The notes under the pieces: model-generated
The model's input: the letters and a program-made list of their open reading frames with translations, nothing else
What the model was told of the DNA's origin: nothing
Databases searched by the model: none
Position numbers and translations under genes: made by a program
Origin: Lateolabrax maculatus
Taxonomy: Eukaryota; Chordata; Actinopteri; Acropomatiformes; Lateolabracidae
Length of the DNA stretch: 64,000 nucleotides
Reading direction: 5' to 3'
NCBI GenBank assembly: GCA_031216445.1
Contig: CM062204.1
Coordinates: 17,537,501-17,601,500 of the forward strand
In this document: positions 1 to 11,147 of the stretch, one piece after another
How positions within the stretch are numbered: position 1 is the first letter of the stretch
How the letters are laid out: every line of letters begins with the position of its first letter

Positions 1-45
1 GCCTGCTCAGTTCCGCTTCATTAACAACAAGGAGGCTCTGCGCGG
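1..45 (+). CDS. mgat5b: Penultimate coding exon (3' part) of a GnT-V family glycosyltransferase
   Basis: The frame beginning at base 2 reads PAQFRFINNKEALR and then two bases of a split glycine codon. A strong donor (GTAAGT) follows at 46-51. This peptide resembles the segment shortly before the C-terminal cysteine-rich tail of MGAT5 proteins, where a conserved CEP-x-FF-x-hLN-type stretch occurs. The split codon joins in frame to the exon starting at 1303 (phase-2 intron). The upstream exons lie outside the window, so only the last 80 or so residues of the protein are visible. Seen: the frame, the donor and phase compatibility. Inferred: family membership of this short piece, which rests mainly on the downstream exon. 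Confidence 0.75.
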
Positions 46-1302
46 GTAAGTCGGCCTAAAGTAATGTCCATCTGAGTTGCATGGGGCCTAACAGGCTGAA
101 AGCTGCATACGTACAAATTCTCTGTCTGTCAAACAAACTTTCATGGATAGTTCAGTCCCAACAAGCAACCTTTCTTTACCAGTGTTGGGGAGTGATGTGA
201 TCATCAGACTAGTAGACTATCAGTAAATACGTCATGTGTTGATATGTTTTGATACAGTAACATTTACATTTCTCAGTCGCGGTCTTTGGTCTATTGTCAA
301 ACCCACAAAAATCATGATAATGATGATGACGGTGCGATGTGTCTTTACAAATTTTCCCCTATATACTGGTGTACTCAATCGCTCTCCTGGGCCATCTGTG
401 GTCAAAACAATGTCAGTCTCTACATCGAATTTTTAGGAAAAATGTGAAACAAACAAGACATGTTGGGATATTTTTTCGTCTTACAGCACAAAAATCAAGG
501 TTCCTTCAAAGAAAAACAACAGCTCTGTATCTAAAAGGCAAACACAACTACATAAAGTGAATGCATCTACACTCACAGTGTATTTCTGCCCTGCCTGGAA
601 GAATAACTTATCTTATATTGGTTGACACTGAGAACAGGTGAGGCTGAATCTCACCAAGTATTTTTTTAGTTTATTGTTCCAGCTCCAGGCAGTTGAATCC
701 GAAACTTAAATTTCAGGCGCTGCCTTTACTGGAGCTCTGAGACTGAGAGCTTGCTGGTGTTTCAGGTCTCTCCTCCAAACTTACCCCTCCCGGCTGCTTT
801 CAACTCCAGCTCTTATTCTTTGCTCTCGTTTCATCCTCCAGGTATCTTTTGAGTTTGCTTCATTTTTGCCATCTGCCTCAGTTCACAGTGCTGCTCTCCT
901 TTGTTTCTGTTCTGTTACTTCTTCTCGTAGCTTACGTCTGTTCTCTGACACAAGTTATCGTTCTCACGCTGAGATCTCATACCTGCCTCGCAGTTTTTCC
1001 AACTTCCTCGTCGCTTCTCCACTAAATTTCTTGGTTCGCTTTTTAAATTGGCATCTGTAGTGTGATATAAGTGATGAAATGTCTCCAGTTTCCTGTTTCT
1101 ACTTCCCATTTGTATTGAGGTGATGCCAATTCCACTTTCATGTTACTTTTCTCAAATAAAAATAACTTTTATTACTTGTATTATCTAAGTTTCTAAGTTG
1201 TCCTTTGAAGAACACGCCAAGAACATTTTCCCTGTGATTAAACCCAATGAAGTGCTATTTTAGGGTGTATTCAGACCTCTGCTCCTCTGTTTCACCCCTC
1301 AG
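46..1302 (+). other. mgat5b: Last intron of the mgat5-family gene
   Basis: The intron begins with GTAAGT at 46 and ends with a pyrimidine-rich tract and CAG at 1300-1302. It interrupts a glycine codon after its second base. I saw no coding exon, microsatellite or clear mobile element inside. Bases 720-1060 are pyrimidine-rich but carry no recognisable family. Confidence 0.75.
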
Positions 1303-1501
1303 GTTGGAGGTGCAATGCGAGGTTGTAGACTCCGAGATCAACCACATCCTTCCGGCCTTCTCTGTGGTGAGGCGGGAGTGTGGCCTCCAGCGGGAACCCC
1401 TCCTCTTCAGCTGTGCAGGCCACTCCCCCAAATACAGACGTCTTTGCCCCTGCAGGGACTTCCGCCACGGCCAGGTGGCGCTGTGCAGAGACTGTCTATA
1501 A
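1303..1501 (+). CDS. mgat5b: Terminal coding exon of alpha-1,6-mannosylglycoprotein beta-1,6-N-acetylglucosaminyltransferase (MGAT5B-like)
   Basis: After the split glycine codon this exon encodes 65 residues and a TAA stop at 1499-1501. Diagnostic motifs are LLFSCAG, RRLCPCRDF and the extreme C-terminus GQVALCRDCL. This is the conserved cysteine-rich tail of GT18 enzymes (GnT-V/MGAT5 and GnT-Vb/MGAT5B). These are type II Golgi membrane enzymes that transfer GlcNAc in beta-1,6 linkage to the alpha-1,6-mannose arm of N-glycans; MGAT5B also branches O-mannosyl glycans, chiefly in brain. Seven cysteines are present, in line with a disulfide-bonded lumenal tail. I favour MGAT5B over MGAT5 because the sequence around RRLCPCRDF differs from the MGAT5 C-terminus as I remember it (QRVCPCRDF). 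The family call is firm and the paralogue call is not. The exon, phase and stop look intact. Confidence 0.88.
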
Positions 1502-2400
1502 TGCCGGACAGGTTGAGGACAGACACAAACGAATTAGACACAGATTGGCGGGGGGAAAGGGCACCCACAGGCCAGAACCGGTGCAGAGCTGTGACAAATT
1601 ACCTGATGGTGCAGAGAGGCAGCTTCCTCCCCAAAACAGTAAATGTAAGATGAAGAGGAACAGGCATGCATTGATTTGAGAGCTGAAAGTAGGCCTGAAT
1701 AGCTGCTAGGTTGTAATTGAGAATTTTGGTTGTTGGACTGTAGTTGCTATAACAGCTGTTATACTGTAACTTGCTGGAGATAAAAAGCGGTAATACTTCC
1801 TAGAACAGGGCTCCAATGATACTAGGTATCGTTACAACCAGGCCTTTGTTACCAACAAACTTTCACATTAACCCTCTGACTACAGGATAATAGTTCTACA
1901 AGATTTTGACCAGTGATATGGTAGACAAGGTCTTATTTTTGGAACTGCATCTAGCCAAAAATAGGGGGTTTAAGTTAGATAATATACACTCAAAGAAGCG
2001 TGTGGCTGCAGAGAAACTCAGTATTGGAACTATAGTGTCATTCCATGACAGAGTCTTCAAATATCTTGGCTTGGAGAAGGCAACCTCGGGTCAATATCCA
2101 ATCTCCTCTCTGCACTTGGATAAAGGATGATGGACAACCAGGTTATCTCCCTCGCTTTTTCATCCCTCCTCCAATGATGGGCAGAGTCATTTATCAGGCT
2201 GAACCCCAAGTCTGAGGCAACATCAGTCAATGCAATCATCTCTGGTCGCAAAGAGAAAGAAGGAGGAGGGCAGAGGACAAAGATAAAGGGTACAAGATTA
2301 TTTTTCAATAAATAAGCCTTAAGGGCTCTCATCTGGATTTTTAAAGAGTCCTCTGGGCTTTATGATGGAAAACAAAATCATAAAATAAAAAAATCTGAAC
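1502..2400 (+). other. Probable 3'UTR of the mgat5-family gene
   Basis: Sequence after the stop codon contains no further credible coding exon. Two AATAAA hexamers occur, at 2307-2312 and 2384-2389. The second is followed by a GT-rich stretch (about 2408-2432), the usual arrangement for a vertebrate cleavage site, so I place the transcript end near 2400-2410. Open frames here on either strand look like chance. Confidence 0.5.
2384..2389 (+). terminator. Candidate polyadenylation signal of the mgat5-family gene
   Basis: AATAAA lies about 880 bases after the stop codon, with GT-rich sequence 20-45 bases downstream. An alternative AATAAA is at 2307-2312 without an obvious GT-rich element. Confidence 0.45.
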
Positions 2401-3229
2401 GTATCACAGTGTTGAGGTGGGTTTTATGTTGCGTCACGTCGTCACTCAGTTCCTTCCTATCTTTTTAGGCTGGAGTGTTTTTTTTCTTCTTGCTCCTACA
2501 CCCATCTGTTACAATCCTCCCACCATTCACATTCATCTGGATTATTCTTCAATCCATCCGACTGTAGGGGGAAACATTTGATCTTTCTCAAGTGCACGAG
2601 ACAGCAAGCACTGGTCGAAGCTGTCGATAAGAAGTGAGGGAGCAAGTGGGGGGGGTGTCTGATTTCAAATGCTGAATGTCCAGTATTTAGCTGATAGTCA
2701 ATAATGTGCTTTTAAGTTGTTGTTTTTTTATGGAAAACACTGATGTCCAAGATTAAGTTGTCTTGACTCCAGTCATGTACACAATTACTGCAGTTAGTGA
2801 AAAACATTCCCGTTCATTACTCTGGTGGCTTTCCAGCTGCATTCTGGGAAACACAGAATATTACTAGTAAACCAAAAAAAATCTAGTTTAAAGAAACTGT
2901 CAGCATCAGATTACAACACTTTATTACAGAATACCTGCTAATAATTTGAACAAACAAAAACTGATGACATCAGTTTGATAGCAGTTTGAGCGTGTGTGAA
3001 CTGTGTGTGAACTGCTTAATTAGAACAGCTGTAACAGCCTGGATTTTAGTTAAGTGTGCAAAAGCATAGTGTTGCCTGTTCAGCTATTGTTAAAATCTTT
3101 TCTAATTGAAATGTATTGAAAATAGATAAAAAATTCAAGTTTTGAATATTTATCAATTTAATCTTATTTTGTAGGTCTATAAATTTGGCGTAGAAAATTG
3201 AAAGTTAAATTCCTTAAATCAGCTATAAA

Positions 3230-3560
3230 ATATATTGTTATAACAAATGACAATGTGAAAACAATGTGAAAGGTGATGAACCTACAGAGAATTCTCAGCT
3301 GAATCTGCAGCTTCATAGTGAGTTTCATCCCATTGTTTCGCTGTCCGGTCCACAACTTTTTGCTTTCACTCTAACTGCTCTCGAAGCGTCGTTTTAGGCC
3401 GCAGCAGGCAGCTGTTTTCAGGGCAAAAACCTCCAACAATCCAGTGAACACTGCCTGCTCAGGACCAAACAGAAGGACAGACACAGTTGGTGAACAGAGT
3501 GGAGCGTTTAGCGGCTAAACAGCCAGATATTCTTCTCAGCAGGAAATAGTGAAAGGAGTG
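3230..3560. repeat. Interspersed repeat, copy A (shared with 9061-9175 and 48059-48100)
   Basis: Bases 3247-3312 share a diverged block with 9070-9142, including an almost identical core around ACAATGTGAAAACAATGTGA and the following CTACAGAGAAT. The later part (3505-3551, GGCTAAACAGCCAGATATT) matches a separate fragment at 48059-48100. The three pieces look like parts of one teleost repeat family that I recognise from memory as common in percomorphs. No terminal structure was identified. Confidence 0.6.
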
Positions 3561-4453
3561 GTTACCTTGCTGAGGAGTTGGATGCCTGCAGCTCTTCAGT
3601 CCTCTTGTTCCATTACTCACTGCAATATTTATTTAAAACTTATCCGATTTCAAAGAATGCACAAAATACTTATTCTTGTTTCGTAAACACACTTTTGATG
3701 AACTGTCACCATCTGCATTATCCTCCGTGAATTAGTTCTCAGTCATTTATACAGCTACCAAGGAACTCAGCATAAACCTTCATTTTACTGCAATTATTTT
3801 GACATAGTGAGCTGTGAATGCTGTTAACAGATTTGACTAGGATCCAGGGATTCCTTATTTTTATGAGAGTGATGGTAAACACCTGGTAGCATCTCAGGCA
3901 GGTTAGCTGTGGTCTTTCCGCACGATATTTTTACTCTGGCCTCCAGAGAAGAGTTTCCCTGAAACCTTCAGTGGGTCTGTAGTGACCTGATGTCCTGGTT
4001 TGTCCAGGTCAGTCCTGACTTATGGCTTCATGTCCAAGTGTCCCACATCTTAGACATCTCTGTCCTCCTTTTCATCACATGTTCCAAAAACCTCAAGGTA
4101 AGTTGTTTTTCTCCCCTGTGCAAACAGACAGCTTTTATTACTATGAAAACGGGTGAATTAAAGCTATTTCTGTTATTTTTTGGCACTTTTCACGATTTGT
4201 TTTATTTCATTAGGCCTATGCAAAATGTTTAATTCTTGTAGAGTCAAACTGCCATCTGGAGGAGTCAGATTACTTTTAAAAACCTTCAAAAGGTAATTTC
4301 GGTTGAGTATTTGGTGTAAGAAGTTTGTTTTTGACTCTTTTTTTTTTTTTTTCAAGACCAAGTGGATAAACTACAAGAGTCCATCCATATAATCAGTACA
4401 CAGCTGATTTGATCAACTATTGAAAGGTGACCTATGTGTCATGCACATTATAA

Positions 4454-4474
4454 TGTGTGTGTGTGTGTGTGTGT
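4454..4474. repeat. (TG)n microsatellite
   Basis: About ten TG units in AT-rich intergenic sequence. Confidence 0.9.
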
Positions 4475-5186
4475 ATTAGAGAAACAGACCTACCTTTGGT
4501 CTGAATCCCAGTGTCTAAAGCAGAATTCAATGAATAATAAATCACAAGTGTGAATGCCAAAGTAGATTAATCAAATCCCCATTGACCTGCACCTGCATGG
4601 GGCAAAAAATGTCATCCCATTCACCGGCTGACGGTGATTTCAATTTAACACCAGGGGCAATTCAAATTGCAATAAATATTTTTCATCCATCTTCTTGAGA
4701 GTAATATTTTAAAGATCATAAAAAAAAGCACAGAAAAAAGCAGAGAAAGGTTGCCATCAATAGAGAGGTCCCGATAGCAAATCTATGAGCATAATGTGGT
4801 GCACCATCTTCATTCATTCATTCATTTGATTTAAAAGCTGAGCTCCAGAGGTTGAGCACATATTGCATTGGTTAAATATGTTTTGATATCAGACAAAACG
4901 TTTATGTTTGCTTTTATTGTCTATTTATTCCCTTATTGTATCACCTTATGGCAAATGAAGTGTGGTTAAACTTGGGGAACATAAGGAAGACTTTGATTAA
5001 AGGAATAGGTCAACATTTTGGAAAATACTCTTAAAGGTAGATGAGAAAATTGTTACCACTCTCACATCAGTCCGTTCATTATGAAGATGGAGCAGGAGAT
5101 GCTTAGCTTAGCATAAAGACTGTAAATGGAGGGAAGGAGCTAGCTCTGTCCAATGATAACAAAATCTGCCTACCAGCACCTCCAAT

Positions 5187-5580
5187 GCCGGGTTCAGACT
5201 ATACAATGTTTTTGTCTGTTACGATGGTCACAGATAAGGTGATCATAGAGTCAAAAATTCTTGCCGTGACTCGGCTGAGAGACATGACAGACTGCACGTT
5301 GGTCGCCAAACACTCATCGCTTTCACGACTTGGAAGGAGGTGCCAAGGACCGATTTCTGGGAACATGAATGTCAACGGTAGCAGTCCCTCAAAGAAACAT
5401 CAAAAGGCTGTGGTGCTTGATGAACCTTTCCTGTTTCACAGTTCCACCTCCAGCACCACCAACATCATTCCTTTTTCGTTTTGCCGATTGTCGTGCCAGA
5501 CACCCATTGGCATTGCTGACACGACCCGACGCCCTACATCGGGCTAAGATTGGTCTGATATCATGTACTCTGAACTCTGC
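5187..5580. mobile_element. TIR element inserted in the outer transposon
   Basis: The left end GCCGGGTTCAGACTA (5187-5201) is matched by the reverse complement of the right end (GCAGAGTTCAGAGTA, from 5580 leftward). The 394-base insert separates CACCTC from TAAAGCTTA, two pieces that belong together in the outer family as I remember it. Open frames inside (5185-5547) are not recognisable proteins. The superfamily is uncertain and no clean target duplication was seen. Confidence 0.6.
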
Positions 5581-5678
5581 TTAAAGCTTACTGATTCACA
5601 TGTTATGTCTTGTTTATTTAATATGTACAAAGGCCAACATTTTAAAACAACATGGTGTGATTTTACGTGGGTTAGGTG

Positions 5679-6587
5679 CAGTGCTGAAGAAGTACTGAGA
5701 TCCTTTACTTAAGTAAAAGTAGTAACACCACAGTGAAAAATTACAGTTAAAAGTAGGGCTGGCTATGGGTATTCAATACCTTTAAAAGGTATCGACCAAA
5801 ATAACCCAGTACCAAGTAGATAGTATTGAAACTTCTCCAGGTGAATTATACCTGCATATGATCTTTTTCGTACCCAGATCTTGATTAAAAAAAAAAAAAA
5901 AAAGACTTTGTATGGCTTTGCTCGCAGCCAACCACTGCAAGCGTTCTTCATTTTAATGTGACATGTGATTGGCCCACTACCGCAGGAGCAACAACCCATA
6001 CAGTCTGTGATGTGGTGAAGTCGAGCGTGGTGTATTTGCAGAGGCTGGCAGTCCGGTGTGCTGAGATGCCACCAAAACGTTGGTTATTCAAGACGCCTGT
6101 GGCATCTGATAAAAATAAATGCATAAAACGCAGAAGGATTATTTCAGGAAAAAGTGTGTGATGTTCACCTGATGTGATGTTTAAAATTATACTGCTCAAA
6201 TAATACTTAATTGTACAGTTTTGTGCAGTTATTTAATAATATTTTAAGAATTTGAACACTTTCAAAATGTATGCATATAATCATTTGGATGGGGAGATGA
6301 AGTGGTATTTTACATACAACTGTACAACTGCTATCACCATTTTTTAAACAATACTGTTGTTGCAACTGGTAAATGTGGGGCAAATAAAAACTACTTTATA
6401 TCCTACAATAATGCGTCATAATTTATGAGTTGATTTTTTTTGTATTAATAATACAAATCTACAAAGTAACTAGTCACAAATGCTATCAGATAAAGATGAA
6501 TAGTTGAGTAGAAGTATTAAGTAGCATTAAATTAAAAAAGAAAAAAATTGTACTGACATGAATGTACTTAGTTTTATTCCACCACTG
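5679..6587. mobile_element. hAT-like non-autonomous element with 8-bp target duplication
   Basis: The left end CAGTGCTGAAG (5679) and the right end ...CCACCACTG (6579-6587) are inverted repeats of the CAGTGGTGGAA type. The flanks GTTAGGTG (5671-5678) and GTTATGTG (6588-6595) agree at 7 of 8 positions, as expected for a hAT insertion. The interior carries TTTACTTAAGTAAAAGTAGT, which I recognise from memory as an abundant fish hAT MITE. A second, 3'-end copy lies at 9215-9410. Bases about 5757-6440 are a further insertion. Confidence 0.8.
5757..6440. mobile_element. Insertion inside the hAT-like element
   Basis: The hAT-type body stops at about 5756 and resumes at about 6441 (ATCTACAAAGTAACTAGT). 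The intervening DNA starts GGGCTGGCTATGGGTATT and contains the ATACCTTTAAAAGGTAT palindrome (5778-5794), a poly-A run (5887-5903) and an open frame (5958-6161) of no recognised family. The right boundary is approximate and matching inverted ends were not found, so this may be a truncated element. Confidence 0.45.
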
Positions 6588-6722
6588 GTTATGTGACTAC
6601 TTCATGGCTGAGTGCAGTCACTTCTTAGAGTGAAGATGCCAGGAAACCAGCGGGGAGACTCCAGGAAGTCACTGCAAGAAAGTAAATAAGCGTATTTCCC
6701 AAACGTCAAAGTATTCCTTTAA

Positions 6723-7243
6723 GGTTAAGGAAAGATTGTGGTCATGGTTAAACATAAAAAAAAATCAATATTAGCTTTCAGTATGATACACTTGAACACA
6801 GGCCTCTACTGAAAAAATTATGAAATGCTTATTATTCCCATGTGGTATGCGCCCTCACCAATCAGCTGTGCTTTTAACTGCACTGTATGAACATCACACT
6901 ACTTCCCGCTTGGAAATGGATATAAATTACTGACGCAAATAAGCTAAATATGAACATACTTCATAGGCAACAAGGTTTGTCTGTGTGAGGGACCACGTAC
7001 TGTGCAGGCACACGAAACTGAACCATTGAAGGCACAACATAGTGTTATTACAACAGTCAGATATTAGCCTATAAATTCAGAGCTTTCCATCTCTCTGAAA
7101 GTCTTTCTGTTCTCAGGGTGACTTTCAAACTTTACACATGGCTGCCTAAGAACCAGATGGGAAATTTTTCCAACAGCTGCATTTGCTGTTTTTGTAGAAC
7201 CCCTATAAAAAAAAACCTCTTGACTTGCATCTGAAGGACACAG

Positions 7244-7290
<47 letters not shown>

Positions 7291-9060
7291 TTGTGAGAAG
7301 ATACACCGCTCAGCATGAGCCTAAATACTCCTCAAAATGCCTTCAGGCTGCTATACCAACAGAATGTTATTTAGCCGTGAGTTTCCACAGTTCATTCTGA
7401 CTGAAGGATCCGTCCAGACAGAAAGACATAAACCAAACACATACCAGCAAGTAAAGAAAAATAAACACATAGTCCCCAAACAACATGTCACAAGTGAATT
7501 GAAATGTCAGTTTATTGGTTCATATTTGTTATCTGTATTGGATAAAAATGACAAAAAGATATTTCTTTGCACCTTTACGGTGGAGAACTATTGTTGTGCC
7601 ATCAAGACATCAAAACCAAAAGAATATCCGGCAGCACCAGCCAGGATCACTTATCAGTTTTATCATGGTAATTTTCACTGCTCAGTATAAAGATGGGAGG
7701 AAGATATTTTGCATGATATGCCAGTGAATCCACAGTGGGGGACATTTACACAGAAAATGGCTGATCACTGAGGGCGCTGCCTAATCACTGTCTAATCAAG
7801 CCTCCTTCACTGAAAACAGCTCATGTGCCTTCTGTTTAAAGGAGGTTCATGTGTGACTAAGACTCTTACTAAACAATTATTCTGATACGCCTTTCTGTTC
7901 TCCAACAGAGAGGCACGTACATGCAACATTTTTAATTTCCACTGTTATTGTTTGTGTCAGGTTCCACGGTGATTCTTACAGTGTGCTTCACACACATTAT
8001 TCTGCCCTCGCAGATGCGTCACACTGCGTGGCTGGACAGATAGCTAACACAAGTAGGCTGTACTCCGTGTTTGAGCATGATTTACTGGAGCTGAAGTTGT
8101 AGAACTGTGAATACAAACAGAAGAATACACCCACATTACAAAAAAAATAAAATAACCACATCCTTTTAACAGCGTTTTTTAAGCACATAACTAAACTACA
8201 AAGATAAGTAATAATACTCACAAACTGATCTGCACCAAGGATCAAACCAAAAAACTCTGCAGGGTTGCACTGAGCCTGCATGAGCACTGCTTGGCTTTGC
8301 TGTGTAGACTAGAAACCAAGGAGGATACAGCAATCTAGGGAGAACTTTAAAGGTACAGTACGTCAACCTGCCTGTATATGTAATTCATTTACAACAAACA
8401 CTGACTGGTGTCTGTTGTATCTTCTGTAGCGATGATGTGATGATGATGAAGGAATCTCCGCTGACACTGACTTAGTTGTATAAAAAGGTTTATTACAAAA
8501 AGTACAGCATCAAAACAAGCACCATGGATTGCCTGTGAGAAGATCCGACGCCAATGTGAATCTCTCCCGTTTTCCACTCAAACTACACCTTTAAAAGCCT
8601 CATGGTATAGCTAATGTGTGGTGTCAGGATAGGCTCAGAGCCAACCTCATAACCATATATGGCTATTTTGCAAAAAGGGAAGTTGGAACATATAGTTAAG
8701 GTTAAACCTGATCTCATCTCTTTGGAACTTAGGTAAACAACACCCAAGAGACATCCATCTATGGATGTCACCAGACCTTGGACATAGGCTTACCTAAACA
8801 TTAGACACACATGGCAGAGACATCTCTCAGCTCAGACACCTCATGTCAGAACACACATGGTAGCAAACTGTATTCTTTGTGTGGGTCATAACAAGGAAAA
8901 CCGACAGAGATGATTCATCATCTTAAAGCATTTTATTTTGAATTGGTTTTAGTGAAGTTATGCTGGCAGACAACAGCCGCGCAAGCTACTGCTGAGGGAA
9001 CTTGACTCACCTGTAGATTTGTAGAACCAGATATTAACACTTGTTATTTTTATGATAACA
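6723..9060. other. Intergenic sequence, no gene seen
   Basis: The stretch contains the (TG)n tract at 7246-7289 and otherwise unclassified sequence. The open frames at 7337-7690 and 7997-8287 have no recognisable domain and no splice context that would make them exons. Confidence 0.55.
7246..7289. repeat. (TG)n microsatellite
   Basis: Pure run of 22 TG units. Confidence 0.95.
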
Positions 9061-9175
9061 AGGTACCAACTGACAATGTGAAAACAATGTGACAATGTGT
9101 CACTTGTAGTGATGCACCTACAGAGAATCTGGATGTGCAGCTCCCCTCGGCTTTACAGAGCTTCCAGAGTCTCAG
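9061..9175. repeat. Interspersed repeat, copy B
   Basis: Diverged second copy of the family at 3230-3560, in the same orientation and abutting a hAT-like fragment on its right. It carries extra sequence (CACTTGTAGTGATGCACC) missing from copy A, so neither copy derives directly from the other. Confidence 0.55.
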
Positions 9176-9214
9176 TTAATTGTTTAGCTGATGATTAAAC
9201 AATTAATTAAGAAA

Positions 9215-9410
9215 ATTATCGTCAGATTAATCAAAACTGAAAGTAATCTGCAAAGTAACCAGTAACGCCAGCTTTAAGATGAATGTAGTGGAGTAAAAAA
9301 AAACAATATTTCCCTCTGGTTTATAGTGGAATAGAAGTATAAAGCAGCAAAAAATAAAAAAGTGCCTTAAAATTATACTTAGGTGCAGTACTGGCATCAA
9401 TGTACTTGTG
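9215..9410. mobile_element. hAT-like MITE fragment (second copy of the 5679-6587 family)
   Basis: Contains TGTAGTGGAGTAAAAA, ATAGAAGTATAAAGCAGCA and ATCAATGTACTTGTGTG, matching the right half of the element at 5679-6587 in order and orientation. The left end is missing and the terminal CCACCACTG is not preserved, so it is a decayed 5'-truncated copy. Confidence 0.6.
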
Positions 9411-10698
9411 TGTCTAGCTAGGTCCACACACATGTTTCTGTCCCATATTTGTTTGTGTCTTTTTTTTCCAGTGCTTCCAGACTGTGTGGGCAACTGTATC
9501 TACAAAGCAGCATTAATGAGCTTATTATCAGTCCTATTTGGTCCGTCAGCTGTTAAGGAATCTGAATTAGAACCACATCCAAGCATATTATTTATGCTGT
9601 TTAAACAATAATTAATCAGTGCAGGAGCAGATTGATGTACACAGCTGAATAATTACTGAGCCAGTGAAGATAAGAAATGTATAACTCACGAGAAACGTGT
9701 TTGTCAGAACCTGCCATTCACTGGCGTAAGATTGACATGTGTGGTCACGGTAGCCTGCACACACGGACACGCACATACAGTACACACGTGCACACACACA
9801 CACACGCACACACACTCATTACATCTCGCTGAGGAACACAGTCTGTCCTTTAAAAAGTCAATACATACCTACACCCGCACAGACACACACGCAAAGGGTG
9901 TAAACACACAAGGAAACGTCAGCTTTCAACCCAAATCTAAACCCTCGTTTTTTACTCTATCCTCTCTCTTTTGTTTGCTCTTTGTGTGTCATTTTTTTAA
10001 GGGTTCTCAGAGGTCCAATTTGCCCGGCAAACCTTTGGCACAACTTGCTGACACACACTTTGTTTGTTTTTACATTGTAGCTGCTACAGTATATGTGACT
10101 GTAATTATAGCTTCCACTGGTTTTTATCTCAGCGCACTGCAATGCCCATGTTCAGCCTCGGATTATACAACAGTACGCGTGTTTGCATATACATTTGTGT
10201 GTGTTTTTGTTTATATATACACGCATAATTATGTGTGCCTCACTGTGTTGATGTCTGGAAGTAAGTGGAAGCTTTTTGGCGAATGTGTGCGTGTGTTTGT
10301 AAGTGCGAGCTCGCCTACAGATGTGAAGACAAACACTCATCTCTTTGTAGTACTTTCTCATGTTTCCTGGCGCATCTCTTTAATGAAGCCGATATCCTTT
10401 TGAAGTGGAGGAGGAGGAGATGGATGGATCCAGCGCCTTTAGTCATGTGGTCAGATCCCCGCTGGGCTTTTCACATCAAGGTGCAGTGGGCCTGTTTCCT
10501 GTTCGCCTCAGATGTGCTGCTGTCTCAGTTTCTGTCTCTGGAAAGAAATCTCCCCTAATGTGCCAATACTGAAGATTAGCAGGGATCAAACTTGGGAGAC
10601 CGTAGTGATGAGGCGCTATACTTTTCATTTATATATGCATGTATGCATGTCTGCCCAGGGCTGACAGCAACTGAGAGCAATAGATCTAAAAGTGTAGT

Positions 10699-10703
<5 letters not shown>

Positions 10704-10755
<52 letters not shown>

Positions 10756-10768
10756 TGAGTGAGTGAGT

Positions 10769-10830
<62 letters not shown>
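10704..10830. repeat. Compound microsatellite (GT)n-(GAGT)n-(GA)n
   Basis: About 49 bases of GT, then GAGT tetranucleotide units (10753-10770), then about 60 bases of GA with one AAAG interruption. Confidence 0.95.
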
Positions 10831-10833
<3 letters not shown>

Positions 10834-10911
10834 ATCAGTTTACAATAAGATGGAAATGTGATTCATCTTTGTTTTGGAGTGAAATACCTCCAGACCTACC
10901 AGGACAGTGGG

Positions 10912-11147
10912 AGATAGAGAAAAAAGAAAACGGAAGAGAGGAAAGGAAAGGAGGGACAGCTGAAGGAAGAAGGGGGAATAAAAGAGGAGGAGGTGATTAT
11001 GGTATGAGGAAATTAGAAGAGGAAAGAATGGTGGGTAGAAAAAGAAATAAATGAAAGGGAACAAAGAAGTAGGGGGAGGTACAGTGAGAGGAAAGGGAAA
11101 GAGGGGATAAGAAGGAGAGAGGGAGAAAAGGAAGAGGCGGAGGAAAG
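10912..11147. repeat. Long purine-rich tract
   Basis: About 235 bases that are overwhelmingly A and G on the + strand, with only scattered pyrimidines. This follows the GA microsatellite after an 80-base gap, so 10753-11147 is mostly polypurine. Such tracts can form triplex (H-DNA); that is inference. Confidence 0.85.

Larger units (their letters stand above)
2401..4996. other. Intergenic sequence, no gene seen
   Basis: No coding potential was recognised. The stretch holds an interspersed repeat fragment (about 3230-3560), a poly-T run (4338-4352) and a short (TG)n run (4454-4474). The rest is AT-rich unique-looking sequence with scattered short homopolymers. Confidence 0.6.
4997..6722. mobile_element. 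Outer inverted-repeat transposon of a nested stack
   Basis: The left end (4997-5028, TTAAAGGAATAGGTCAACAT...) and the reverse complement of the right end (6689-6722, TTAAAGGAATACTTTGACGT...) match over about 32 bases with few differences, so the element has terminal inverted repeats. The body includes the GCTTAGCTTAGCATAAAGAC motif (5101-5120), which I recognise from memory as a very common percomorph repeat. The body is interrupted twice, by elements at 5187-5580 and 5679-6587. Without insertions the element would be only about 420 bases, so it is non-autonomous. No transposase is encoded. Confidence 0.8.

Noticed and set aside
1315..1679. Two other-frame open frames over the mgat5-family exon (1315-1653 and 1380-1679)
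   Set aside because: They are shadows of the real exon, lack splice support, and have no family resemblance.
9732..10403. 223-codon open frame
   Set aside because: Long only because CA/GT-rich sequence lacks stops; composition is repeat-driven and no domain is visible.
10767..11054. Open frame rich in Arg-Glu repeats
   Set aside because: Direct translation of the GA microsatellite and purine tract.
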